Source: CAZPAN01 sp964581165 (lineage in GTDB: Bacteria > Actinomycetota > Coriobacteriia > Coriobacteriales > CADBOM01). Taken from it: DNA of 28,888 nt. Under the pieces are notes generated by a model that searched no databases, was not told the origin of the DNA, and was given only the letters and a program-made list of their open reading frames with translations. A program made the position numbers and the translations under genes. This document shows, piece after piece, positions 1 through 7,699 of the stretch. The stretch's first letter is position 1. The number at the start of each line of letters is the position of its first letter. The stretch spans positions 1-28,888 of the forward strand of contig CAZOMM010000022.1 of NCBI GenBank assembly GCA_964581165.1, written 5' to 3'.

Positions 1-16
1 ATAGCTTGATTCAAAT

Positions 17-51
17 TAGAGGGGATTGGCTTTAAAGCTTGATCCCCTCTA
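17..51. other. Hairpin, possible terminator of an unseen upstream gene
   Basis: Two perfect 10-base arms (17-26 and 42-51, TAGAGGGGAT and its complement) enclose a 15-base loop that itself contains the palindrome GCTTTAAAGC. There is no run of T after either arm, so an intrinsic terminator is only possible, not shown. It could close a gene lying left of the window. Confidence 0.4.
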
Positions 52-322
52 GTGCATTTAGAACTTCATTTAGCAGAAGGCCGGACAGAAGTAAGGCTTG
101 ATTGAAATCACACAACTTGCCCCCGCCTTGATTTCTGTCAAGTCAAAGATTCTAAAGGCGGCTCGGGAGATGACTGCTCAAAGAAGGCAACCCAAAAAGA
201 TACCAGCCCAAAAGATGACGGCTCAGGCGGCGATTCGGATATCTCAAAACCTTGATCGTTTAATGCTCTTGAATCTTGCCTTAGAATGTATGGCCTGTGT
301 GTAAGTTTTCTACTGAGTTAAA
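52..322. other. Leader region without a supported gene
   Basis: No convincing gene is visible. A 68-codon frame from a TTG at 98 to 304 has no good ribosome binding site and no recognisable domain. A second frame, open from 106 to a TGA at 253-255, reads as a Gly/Ser/Asp/Lys-rich tail but has no start codon; it may be the decayed end of a gene. No clear promoter for alaS could be identified. Confidence 0.4.
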
Positions 323-410
323 CGCTTGGGTCTGTTTTGTTTTAGACCGCTTGTATCTGTTGCAGGATCGCTTGTGTCTATTACAGTAACGCTTGTGTCT
401 GTTTTGGCGG
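323..410. repeat. Degenerate tandem repeat in the alaS leader
   Basis: Four consecutive units (323-347, 348-368, 369-389, 390-410) each begin with CGCTTG followed by a variant of TGTCTGTT. The first is 25 bases and the next three are 21 bases. The array ends 27 bases before the alaS start codon. It resembles the other junction repeats of this window in being short, degenerate and placed between genes. Confidence 0.6.
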
Positions 411-437
411 GGCTTTTGTCAAGAATGAGGGTGTCAG

Positions 438-3059
438 GTGAAAAGTTCTGAGATTCGTGAAAAATATCTTAAGTTTTTTGAGGATAAGGGCTGCAAACGT
501 ATGCCATCTTCCTCGCTTATTCCAGACGATCCATCCATGCTTCTTACTTCGGCGGGGATGGTGCAATTTAAACCTTATTTCTTGCAGCAAAAACAACTAG
601 ACGATGCGTATATTGGCACAACAACTTGCCAAAAATGTCTCAGAACTTCCGATATTGACAACATAGGCATTACCGGTAGACACCTCTCGTTTTTTGAGAT
701 GCTCGGAAATTTCTCCTTTGGAAAATACTTTAAAAACGAGATGTGCGCTTGGGCGCTGGAGTTTTCTCGCGATGTGTTGAATTTTCCAATGGATCGTCTG
801 TACTTCTCGATTTTTGAGGAAGATGAAGAAACAGCCGAGATTTGGAAATCATTAGGTGTTGCCGAGGATAGAATTGTGCGTCTTGGCGCTGATGATAATT
901 TCTGGGAGGCGGGATCTACTGGTCCTTGCGGCCCCTGCTCTGAGCTTTACTACGATCAGGGACCAGAATTTGGCTGCGGCAGTCCCGATTGTGCTCCAGG
1001 ATGTGATTGCGATAGGTTTATTGAATATTGGAACTGTGTCTTTACTCAATACGACAAGCAAGAAGACGGCACTTTGGTTCCACTTCCTAAAAAGAATATC
1101 GACACCGGAATGGGCTTGGAGAGAGTTGCGGCTCTTAGCCAGGGCAAGCGAAGCAATTATGAGTCTGACATTTTGTGGTCGCTTATTAAGCTGAGTGAGA
1201 GTCTTAGTTCTAAACAATATGGCCTCGATAGCCGTGATGATATGGCTATGCGAATCATTGCTGATCATAGCCGCGCTGTAACTTTTATGATTGCCGATGG
1301 CATCCTTCCTTCAAACGAAGGTCGGGGCTATGTGCTCAGACGTCTTTTGAGAAGAGCTGTTCGCTATGGACACCTGCTTGGCATTGAAGATGCCTTTTTG
1401 GTCAAGTTTAGCGATGAGGTTGCCAGTTTGATGGGGGCTGCCTACTTGGAAGTCACGGAGAATATCGACCTTATTAGGCGTATTGTGGCTGCCGAGGAGG
1501 AAAGATTTCGTCAAACGCTCGTGCATGGCCAGTCTTATCTGGACGATGCAATTGACGAGCTCAAGAACAATGAACTCTCGGGAGATGTGGCCTTTACGCT
1601 TCATGACACCTATGGTTTTCCGATTGAGATGACCGAAGAGATTTGTCAAGAACGCGGAATTTCTGTGGATCATCAGAGATTCGAAGAGCTGATGGAAGAG
1701 CAGCGCGAACGTGCCCGCAGTCATGTAAAGGACGATGCTTGGGGCATGTTTGGTGGAGTTTATGCTGAACTTGCCAAGCAGATTGCCAAGACCACATTTG
1801 TTGGCTACGAGAACAACGACTGCGATTCCAAGATTTTGGCCATTGTTTGCAATGGAGAATCCCTGCAATTTATCGAAGCTCCAGCACAAGATGTAGAAAT
1901 CTTTTTGGATACAAGTCCGTTTTATGCAGAGATGGGTGGTCAGGTAGGAGACACCGGAATCATCTGTGCTGGCGATGCTCGTTTTGAGGTTAGCAACTGT
2001 ATCTATCCCGAAGCTGGACTGGCAAGCCATGTAGGCGCTCTAACAAGTGGAACTCTGAGTGTGGGCGATGAAGTACAGGCTCAGATTGATGTTGCTAGGC
2101 GCGAGCGTATCAAACGCAATCACACTGCTACTCATATTCTTCACTACGCCTTGCGCAAGGTGCTTGGAGAGCACGTTAAACAGGCGGGTTCCCTGGTTGC
2201 GCCCGATAGATTTAGGTTTGACTTTACGCATTTCGAAAGCATGAGTTCCGAGCAAATTTCTGAGGTAGAAAGCATTGTCAACCGCAGGATTATGGAAAAT
2301 CACAAAGTTTCTTACTATGAGACCTCTCTAGATGAGGCTAGAGCATTAGGGGTTACTGCTTTATTTGGCGAAAAATACGGTGAGCGTGTAAGGGTTTTGG
2401 AGTGCGGTGACTTTTCTAAGGAGCTCTGCGGAGGCACGCATGTTGCTAATACTACAGAAATTGGATTTATGAAGATTGTCTCCGAATCATCCATTGGATC
2501 TAATACTCGCAGGATTGAGGCTGTAAGCAGCTATGATGCTCTCGATTTTGTAAATGCAAGACTTGCTGTGCTTGATCAGGCGGCTGCATCTATGAAGGTG
2601 GCAGCTCTTCAAGTTGCCGAGCGTTCTGCAGCTAATGTCAGCAAGATTTCTGAGCTGGAGCGTGCAGTCAAACAGGCTCGCAAAGCTGCAACATCTGCAG
2701 GAGGGGTCGAGACAGGAATTACTTCTAGGACAAAACTCCAGGCAGCCTATGAGTTTGAGTATGTGCTCTTTGATGGTGCCGACATGAATGCCTTAAAGGA
2801 CTTTTGGGATTCAATCAAAGATGGCGCTACCCAAGCTCGCGCACTTGTTTGTGTCTCTAACAATGGAGATGCGGTTAGTCTTTTGGCAGCAGGAAACGAT
2901 GCGGCCGTTGAGGCGGGCTTTGATGCTAAAACAATGATTGCAGGCATTGCTCCTTTGGTTGATGGTCGAGGTGGCGGAAAGCCTAAGATGGCCCAGGCTG
3001 GTGGAAAAAATCCTGCTGGTATTAAGGACATAGAGGCTGCCATAGCTGAGCTTATATAG
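438..3059 (+). CDS. alaS: Alanine--tRNA ligase
   Basis: Charges tRNA-Ala with alanine in the cytoplasm using ATP, and clears mischarged Ser/Gly-tRNA-Ala. The 873 residues match the full-length bacterial enzyme. The class II catalytic core is at the N-terminus (TSAGMVQFKPYF near 37-48, FFEMLGNFSFG near 85-95, TGMGLERVA near 225). A Cys-rich loop (GCGSPDCAPGCDCDRF, about 180-195) is a common form in Gram-positive AlaRS. The editing domain shows HTATH at 562-566 and CGGTH at 664-668, the zinc-binding set. The C-terminal DHHA1 domain ends with GGGKPKMAQAGG near 845. The start is a GTG at 438, with GAGGG a few bases upstream. It is followed after 70 bases by ruvX, the order also found in mycobacteria. 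Confidence 0.97.
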   Translation: MKSSEIREKYLKFFEDKGCKRMPSSSLIPDDPSMLLTSAGMVQFKPYFLQQKQLDDAYIGTTTCQKCLRTSDIDNIGITGRHLSFFEMLGNFSFGKYFKNEMCAWALEFSRDVLNFPMDRLYFSIFEEDEETAEIWKSLGVAEDRIVRLGADDNFWEAGSTGPCGPCSELYYDQGPEFGCGSPDCAPGCDCDRFIEYWNCVFTQYDKQEDGTLVPLPKKNIDTGMGLERVAALSQGKRSNYESDILWSLIKLSESLSSKQYGLDSRDDMAMRIIADHSRAVTFMIADGILPSNEGRGYVLRRLLRRAVRYGHLLGIEDAFLVKFSDEVASLMGAAYLEVTENIDLIRRIVAAEEERFRQTLVHGQSYLDDAIDELKNNELSGDVAFTLHDTYGFPIEMTEEICQERGISVDHQRFEELMEEQRERARSHVKDDAWGMFGGVYAELAKQIAKTTFVGYENNDCDSKILAIVCNGESLQFIEAPAQDVEIFLDTSPFYAEMGGQVGDTGIICAGDARFEVSNCIYPEAGLASHVGALTSGTLSVGDEVQAQIDVARRERIKRNHTATHILHYALRKVLGEHVKQAGSLVAPDRFRFDFTHFESMSSEQISEVESIVNRRIMENHKVSYYETSLDEARALGVTALFGEKYGERVRVLECGDFSKELCGGTHVANTTEIGFMKIVSESSIGSNTRRIEAVSSYDALDFVNARLAVLDQAAASMKVAALQVAERSAANVSKISELERAVKQARKAATSAGGVETGITSRTKLQAAYEFEYVLFDGADMNALKDFWDSIKDGATQARALVCVSNNGDAVSLLAAGNDAAVEAGFDAKTMIAGIAPLVDGRGGGKPKMAQAGGKNPAGIKDIEAAIAELI

Positions 3060-3129
3060 TTGTCTAAACTCTTTCTTTGCCCGCAAAGCTTTGCTTTCTG
3101 TTTGTAGAGTTCTAAGGCGGTGGAAATTC

Positions 3130-3540
3130 TTGAGGATCATGGCCCTAGACATAGGCCAAAAAAGAATCGGGATAGCAATTAGTGATGTAAAAGGAACTAT
3201 TGCGAGTCCTCTTAAGGTGTTATCTCACCAAGACGTGATTAGTTATTCTCGCCCCTTTAGAACTTTGATAGAAGATTACGAACCAGAGCTTTTGCTTGCG
3301 GGCTTACCGGTTTCTCTAGATGGTGAGGAGAATTCACAGGCTAGGTGGGTTCGAGAACAGATTGAACTGATATCGAATAGAACCGGAATTCCTTTTGAGT
3401 TTTTTGACGAAAGACTCTCTTCTCTAGAGGCTAAAAGGATAATGAGAGAACAGGGTTTAAGCGAACGTGACATGCGCGGAAAGTTGGATATGCTTGCAGC
3501 GTCTATCTTTTTACAGGCCTATCTCGACACAATCAGGTGA
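3130..3540 (+). CDS. ruvX: RuvX/YqgF family pre-16S rRNA nuclease
   Basis: RNase H-fold nuclease of the YqgF family, implicated in maturing the 16S rRNA 5' end and related to Holliday junction resolvases. I place the start at the TTG at 3130, giving MRIMALDIGQKRIG, which fits the family N-terminus and leaves 136 residues, close to the usual 138; GGTGG lies six bases upstream. An earlier in-frame TTG at 3091 would add 13 residues with no homology, and the ATG at 3139 would cut into the first strand. The catalytic acids are visible: Asp7 in ALDIG, Glu in FDERLSS, and Asp in KLDMLAA near the end. It lies between alaS and mltG, 12 bases before mltG, so probably cotranscribed. Confidence 0.92.
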   Translation: MRIMALDIGQKRIGIAISDVKGTIASPLKVLSHQDVISYSRPFRTLIEDYEPELLLAGLPVSLDGEENSQARWVREQIELISNRTGIPFEFFDERLSSLEAKRIMREQGLSERDMRGKLDMLAASIFLQAYLDTIR

Positions 3541-3552
3541 ACGGGGATTGTT

Positions 3553-4770
3553 ATGAGTCGTCGCTACACCAGCAAACATCTCAAAAAAAATGATTCGTCT
3601 TCGGAGGGAAGAGCAAAAAGAGTCAAGCTAGATAAGCCTTACTATGCTAAAAACAGATCTCCTTTTAGACAAATGAAGGCTAAGTCTGTTCACAAGATGG
3701 CAACTAAACGATTTTCGCAGTATGACACCTCGGCTATCAGGCCGCGCAAAAGGCTTTGGCCTAGGCTTATTGTTGGTGTGGTGTTGATTGCGCTCATAGG
3801 TCTTTTTGCCTTGTGGATTTCTAGCTCTATTTTTGGATGCTCTTTTAATGCAAAGAAAGATGTAGAGGCAGGACTTGCTGTAGAGGTCACAATCCCTGAT
3901 GGCTCCTCTTCGCGCTCAATTGCCGAAATCCTTTATGACAACGATGTTATTAGTAGCGAGGCTGATTTTCTCTCGGTGGTTGACAGTTTGGGAGCAAGTT
4001 CCAGCTTAAAACCAGGCACTTATGAGCTGGTCACCCTAATGGACAATTCAGAGCTGGTGGACATCTTAATTTCTGGGCCAGATTTTTATGGCACCAAGCT
4101 AACTATTCCAGAAGGTCTACGTTTAGAAGAGGTGGCCTCGACAGTGGAAACTACGCTTGGTATTTCATCGGAAGAATTCTTGGATCTTGCCTATTCTGCC
4201 GATGAATATGCCTCTGAGTACACATTCTTGGAGGGAGCTTACAACAACTCTCTTGAAGGTTACCTTTTCCCAAAAACCTACGATATTCTTGATGGCTCGG
4301 ATGCTGATGACGTTATCAGGCTTATGCTCGACCAGTTTGTGTCTGAACTTTCTGATGCTGGCCTGTCGCAATCGGGAGCCAACGATCTAACGCTTTCCGA
4401 GATCGTTACTATTGCCTCTATGATCGAAAAAGAAACTTCTGTTCAATCCGAAATGGCAACAGTGGCATCGGTTATTTATAACAGGCTCGATTCTGGTCAG
4501 GCACTTCAAATCGATGCCACCGTAGTGTATGCCCTCGGAGATTCTTATGATGGTGAGGCAGTTACTTATAGCGATTTGGAGGTTGATAGTCCTTATAACA
4601 CTTACTTGATCAGTGGACTACCACCCGGGCCAATCTGCTCTCCTGGAATTGACGCTATGGTGGCAGCTGCCAACCCAGAAGAAACCTCGTATCTGTACTA
4701 TGTTGCAGTTGGAGACGATGGAACTCATAGTTTCTTTTCTAACTACGAAGACTTCTTGGCGGCGCAATAG
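3553..4770 (+). CDS. mltG: Endolytic murein transglycosylase MltG
   Basis: Membrane-anchored lytic transglycosylase that cuts nascent peptidoglycan strands and so sets glycan chain length. The 405 residues consist of a basic, Lys/Arg-rich cytoplasmic tail (1-70), one transmembrane helix (about 71-91, RLIVGVVLIALIGLFALWIS), a LysM-like region and the YceG catalytic domain. The catalytic Glu is at 292 in ASMIEKET; the downstream YNTYLISGLPPGPICSPG stretch is typical of the family. The cytoplasmic tail is long compared with Escherichia coli MltG but such tails are common in actinobacteria. The ATG is preceded by GGGG. The stop codon lies inside the first unit of a 15-base tandem repeat that fills the gap to the next gene. 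Confidence 0.95.
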   Translation: MSRRYTSKHLKKNDSSSEGRAKRVKLDKPYYAKNRSPFRQMKAKSVHKMATKRFSQYDTSAIRPRKRLWPRLIVGVVLIALIGLFALWISSSIFGCSFNAKKDVEAGLAVEVTIPDGSSSRSIAEILYDNDVISSEADFLSVVDSLGASSSLKPGTYELVTLMDNSELVDILISGPDFYGTKLTIPEGLRLEEVASTVETTLGISSEEFLDLAYSADEYASEYTFLEGAYNNSLEGYLFPKTYDILDGSDADDVIRLMLDQFVSELSDAGLSQSGANDLTLSEIVTIASMIEKETSVQSEMATVASVIYNRLDSGQALQIDATVVYALGDSYDGEAVTYSDLEVDSPYNTYLISGLPPGPICSPGIDAMVAAANPEETSYLYYVAVGDDGTHSFFSNYEDFLAAQ

Positions 4771-4825
4771 TTTGCGCGGAAATAGCCTGCGTCGAAATAG
4801 TTTACGTGGAGATAGTTTGCGTGGA
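4766..4825. repeat. 15-bp tandem repeat spanning the mltG stop codon
   Basis: Four units of 15 bases (4766-4780, 4781-4795, 4796-4810, 4811-4825) follow the pattern AATAGTTTGCGTGGA with one to four changes each. Each unit carries TAG and ends in GGA. The first holds the mltG stop codon and the last places a GGA five bases before the ATG of the next gene, so the repeated block is in effect a stop codon plus weak ribosome binding site. Confidence 0.85.
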
Positions 4826-4830
4826 TTTTC

Positions 4831-5328
4831 ATGTCTTTATTTAAACCAGACGACATAGTTTCTTCCGTTGCAGCAATCGATTTGGATGCTCTTGTGGAAG
4901 CTGGAATTAGGGGCTTGTTTGTTGACCTAGATAATACGCTCTTATCGAGGGAGAACAGCGAGGTTCCAGATTTTGTGATGGAGTGGTTGGGTCGAGCAAA
5001 ACAGTCTGACCTGAAGATCTGTCTGGTTTCGAACAACTGGCATTCCACAGTTTTTGCTGTGGCTGAGCGTCTAGGCCTTCCGATAATACATAAGTCGATG
5101 AAGCCATTTCCACTTGCTTATATGATTGCTCGCAAAAGAATGGGACTTAAGGCTAGGGAATCTGTGGGTATTGGCGATCAGCTCATGACAGATGTCTTGG
5201 GTTCTCACCTAAGTGGCATGAAAGCTATCATGGTTTTGCCGCTTGCTGCCAAGGACCTTCCCCATACGCTTTTTCTTCGTCGTTTTGAGAGACTACTGAT
5301 GGGCGGCGATCCAAAACCCCGCGTGTGA
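4831..5328 (+). CDS. YqeG-like HAD family phosphatase
   Basis: HAD-superfamily hydrolase of subclass IIIA, closest in form to Bacillus YqeG; the physiological substrate is unknown to me. In 165 residues it shows motif I as FVDLDNTLL with the nucleophile Asp32 and acid Asp34, motif II in CLVSNNW, a Lys in HKSMKPF, and the acidic motif IV in GIGDQLMTDVLGS. There is no signal peptide or membrane segment, so it acts in the cytoplasm. In Firmicutes yqeG is also found next to aroE, and here aroE follows after 154 bases. The start at 4831 gets its weak binding site (GTGGA) from the last unit of the upstream 15-base repeat. Confidence 0.85.
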   Translation: MSLFKPDDIVSSVAAIDLDALVEAGIRGLFVDLDNTLLSRENSEVPDFVMEWLGRAKQSDLKICLVSNNWHSTVFAVAERLGLPIIHKSMKPFPLAYMIARKRMGLKARESVGIGDQLMTDVLGSHLSGMKAIMVLPLAAKDLPHTLFLRRFERLLMGGDPKPRV

Positions 5329-5482
5329 GCGCCCTGTGGTATCACTTTCTCATGACAGCCTAAGCGATACCCATCGGGACCACAGAGGCCTGTCCAAAAA
5401 AATATCTACGCCCAAAATCTCCACGCCCCCAATGGTGGAGTAAGCAGCGAAAAAAACAAGGAAACAACGAGGAAACAGTGCA
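5329..5482 (+). other. Structured, repeat-rich leader before aroE
   Basis: Two short stems share bases and cannot form together: CTGTGGT (5334-5340) with ACCACAG (5379-5385), or GGTATC (5338-5343) with GATACC (5366-5371). A further stem pairs CTCCAC (5419-5424) with GTGGAG (5435-5440). An imperfect duplication (ATCTACGCCCAAA, then ATCTCCACGCCCCCAA) covers about 5403-5432. From 5449 three 11-12 base units of the type GAAACAACGAG lead to the ATG, supplying the GAGGAAA binding site. No leader peptide was recognised. Confidence 0.45.
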
Positions 5483-6466
5483 ATGGACTTTAATGCTGCA
5501 GTTATTGGATATCCAGTTGAACATTCGCTCTCGCCTAGCATACATAAGGCTGTTTATAAGGAGCTGGGATTCCCCTGGACATATGGAGCGATATCAGCAG
5601 AGGACGAAAGCGCCTTTAAGGCAATTGTCTCGTCAGCTCGAATGGATGCGATGAGAGCCAGCTCTATAGAAGAATCTGTTGTGGGTTTTAACATCACAAC
5701 ACCCTACAAACGCCTAGCATTCGACCTATCTGACAAGAAGGGCATCAACTCCGAAATAACAGGATCTGCTAATACGATTATTTTTTCGGAGGAATGTGAT
5801 GAGCTTGCTTGTCGGGCAGTTCTTTTGTGTGAGACCACCGATGGCGAGGGAGCCTGCAGGGCAATTGAAGCCCAGGGCTTTGCGATAGAGGATGCAAGGA
5901 TAATGATTCTTGGTACGGGTGGAGCTGCAATGTCTATAGCTGCTTCTGTCTTAATGCATGGCGCAAAGGTGGTAAAGCTTGTCTCTAGAGATCCCGAGCG
6001 TAGCACAGGCCTTGCTTTGGAGCTTCTTGATAGGGCTGATTCCTGTGCCAGGAGGGGAGACTTGGATTTTTGGGGTTTTGGGCCTTATGGCACAGAGCCA
6101 AACTGGTCGAGGCCCAATGCAGATAGGTTCTCTGTAATTGATTACCTAGAGGCCCAGAATAAAGTTCCTGACTTTGATATCGTTATTAATGCAACTCCGC
6201 TGGGTATGAATTTAAACGATCCCTCTCCGATTACTGATGCCACATTTCGTAAGGACCAGCTTGTGATGGATGCTGTTTATGCTGCTGGTTCGACTAATCT
6301 TTTAAAGGAAGCACAGACTGCTGGAGCTACTGCAATAGGTGGCCTTCCCATGCTGGTGGAGCAGGCCTTGCTAACAATTTACTTGTGGGCTGTTCACTCA
6401 GGATTTGATATAGATATCGATGGATCAGCTAGAAAAGTGGCCTACGAAGCTGTAGCTTTAACATAG
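5483..6466 (+). CDS. aroE: Shikimate dehydrogenase (NADP+)
   Basis: Reduces 3-dehydroshikimate to shikimate with NADPH, the fourth step of the common aromatic pathway. The substrate-binding signature GYPVEHSLSPSIH is at 9-21 and the catalytic Lys76 lies in NITTPYK. The Rossmann loop is GTGGAA near 144-149, followed by the C-terminal NATPLGMN at about 236-243. The protein has 327 residues, some 40-50 longer than the common form; the extra length lies mainly in a segment around 185-225 (DFWGFGPYGTEPNWSRP) inside the nucleotide-binding domain. It is the first of five aro genes here. Start ATG is preceded by GAGGAAA. Confidence 0.95.
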   Translation: MDFNAAVIGYPVEHSLSPSIHKAVYKELGFPWTYGAISAEDESAFKAIVSSARMDAMRASSIEESVVGFNITTPYKRLAFDLSDKKGINSEITGSANTIIFSEECDELACRAVLLCETTDGEGACRAIEAQGFAIEDARIMILGTGGAAMSIAASVLMHGAKVVKLVSRDPERSTGLALELLDRADSCARRGDLDFWGFGPYGTEPNWSRPNADRFSVIDYLEAQNKVPDFDIVINATPLGMNLNDPSPITDATFRKDQLVMDAVYAAGSTNLLKEAQTAGATAIGGLPMLVEQALLTIYLWAVHSGFDIDIDGSARKVAYEAVALT

Positions 6467-6510
6467 GGCTGGGAAATGGCTGCAAAAAATGCCGCAGCAG
6501 AGGAATGACC

Positions 6511-6537
6511 GCAGCGGTTGCGGCGGTTACGGTGGTT
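6511..6537. repeat. 9-bp tandem repeat between aroE and the prepilin peptidase
   Basis: Three units of nine bases (GCAGCGGTT, GCGGCGGTT, ACGGTGGTT) lie 45 bases after the aroE stop and 18 bases before the next start. They differ by one to three bases. Confidence 0.6.
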
Positions 6538-6555
6538 AAGACTTAATACATTGGA

Positions 6556-7473
6556 GTGAAATATCTAGTTGTGCAAGGTGCTAAGTACATAAAGTGGGGT
6601 GCTGTTCCGGTTGCAGCTATCGGGCTAGCAAGACTCCTAGTGGCTTGCAACGTGGGCGTAGGCATTGCTTCGATGCTTGTATGTATCTGTGGGCTGGGAG
6701 TTTTACCCGCTGAGATTTGTATGTTTGCAGGAATTACCTGCATGTCAGCATCTTTGGGAATGGCATGTGCCACAGATGTTTTAAGTCGTAGAATTCCCTT
6801 ACCCATCCTTAGATCTCTGCATATTTGTGCTTTTGGGATTTCGGCGAGCATGCTTGTAGTATCTGGAGCTGCGGAGTCTTTGATGATGACTCAGGTGTCG
6901 AATGAGGACCTTTTCTTCCAAGCTTTCGGAAATTTGGGAAATTTGGAAGAACAGACACGGTTTCAAGCCTTCGATGCTACAGGTTTGCAAATGCTAATTC
7001 GGGCTTGCATTCGTTCGGGCCTAGGCGTTGCAGCTATGTTATTGCTTGCTTTGACTGGTGTTGCTCTTTCGGGTCTCCTGATTCGTTTGAGGCATCGCAA
7101 CTCGGTTTCCAAGTTTTCAAGCATCGAGAAAGCGTCATCCAACAAGACCACTACAGGTAAGCTGTTTTTCAACAAGACTGCCGCTGGCAATCCATTTCCT
7201 AACACGGACACTTTCAATCCAATTCCCAACAGTTCCACTCACAGCAGTTCCAACTCACCTCAGATTAGCTCCCCGCTTGGCGGTGGAGATATCAGACTGA
7301 TGACAGTCTTAGGCGCAGTACTTGGACTAGAAGCTCTCTTGGCCCTACTTATTGCCTCTGTACTTGCGATTGCATACTGTGTCATTTACAGGCAAAACAC
7401 AGTTCCCTTTGGACCCTGTCTTGCGATCCCAGGCCTGCTACTTGCCCTAGTGCAGGCGATACTAATTTTTTGA
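6556..7473 (+). CDS. Prepilin peptidase, family A24, with enlarged loop
   Basis: Integral membrane aspartic peptidase of the type IV prepilin/preflagellin family. The two expected catalytic Asp are present: Asp74 in TDVLSRRIPL and Asp245 in GGGDIRLM. Several hydrophobic segments are visible: about 16-30, 35-65, 85-105, 155-180, 250-275 and 290-305. The two Asp are about 170 residues apart, far more than the 60-70 usual in the family. The difference comes from an inserted region (about 115-140) with an internal duplication and from a Asn/Thr/Ser/Pro-rich loop (about 188-240) built of 10-residue repeats. No pilin gene is in the window. A gene of this family between aroE and aroC is conserved in actinobacteria (Rv2551c). 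The GTG start at 6556 has only a distant binding site, so it is uncertain; GTG 6571 is an alternative. Confidence 0.8.
   Translation: MKYLVVQGAKYIKWGAVPVAAIGLARLLVACNVGVGIASMLVCICGLGVLPAEICMFAGITCMSASLGMACATDVLSRRIPLPILRSLHICAFGISASMLVVSGAAESLMMTQVSNEDLFFQAFGNLGNLEEQTRFQAFDATGLQMLIRACIRSGLGVAAMLLLALTGVALSGLLIRLRHRNSVSKFSSIEKASSNKTTTGKLFFNKTAAGNPFPNTDTFNPIPNSSTHSSSNSPQISSPLGGGDIRLMTVLGAVLGLEALLALLIASVLAIAYCVIYRQNTVPFGPCLAIPGLLLALVQAILIF
6916..6975 (+). repeat. In-frame 45-bp duplication inside the prepilin peptidase gene
   Basis: TTCCAAGCTTTCGGA at 6916-6930 returns as TTTCAAGCCTTCGAT at 6961-6975, 45 bases (15 codons) later, encoding FQAFG and FQAFD. Between them GGAAATTTG is repeated back to back. 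The duplication falls in the inserted region that separates the catalytic aspartates. Confidence 0.55.
7141..7230 (+). repeat. In-frame 30-bp tandem repeat in the prepilin peptidase loop
   Basis: Three consecutive 30-base units start at 7141, 7171 and 7201 and encode NKTTTGKLFF, NKTAAGNPFP and NTDTFNPIPN. The first two are clearly related; the third is diverged. They form the core of the hydrophilic loop. Confidence 0.7.
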
Positions 7474-7553
7474 GGGTCTATAATCGTTGCGATTGTTTTG
7501 GGTATTTCGCCGCTTAATCATAGCTTTCTTGCTTATAGAGTTAGCTAATGGTA

Positions 7554-7690
7554 ATTAGCGGCGATGGCGTAGCTGGGTGGCGTAACTAGATGGTACAACT
7601 ATCGGAATTAGCGGCTACCACGGAAATTAGCTGCCATCACGAAGGCGTCAGATTTAGCAGCTACCACGAAAATTAGCGGCTACTACGGAG
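7554..7690. repeat. Degenerate tandem repeat forming the aroC leader
   Basis: ATTAGCGGC or a close variant recurs at 7554, 7607, 7626, 7652 (with one extra T) and 7672, usually followed by TACCACGGAA or similar. Units are about 19-26 bases. The last unit runs into ACGGAGG, the ribosome binding site of aroC. The 226-base gap between 7473 and 7700 is otherwise without visible gene or promoter. Confidence 0.7.
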
Positions 7691-7699
7691 GTATCAAAT

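Noticed and set aside
98..304. 68-codon frame before alaS
   Set aside because: TTG start without a spaced binding site, no recognisable domain, and composition unlike a folded protein; a competing frame in the same DNA looks equally plausible.
3091..3129. Longer N-terminus of RuvX
   Set aside because: The extra 13 residues match nothing in the family; the TTG at 3130 gives the standard MRI-ALDIG beginning.
7141..7230. CRISPR-like array in the prepilin peptidase gene
   Set aside because: The units are contiguous with no spacers, in frame and only three, so it is a coding tandem repeat.
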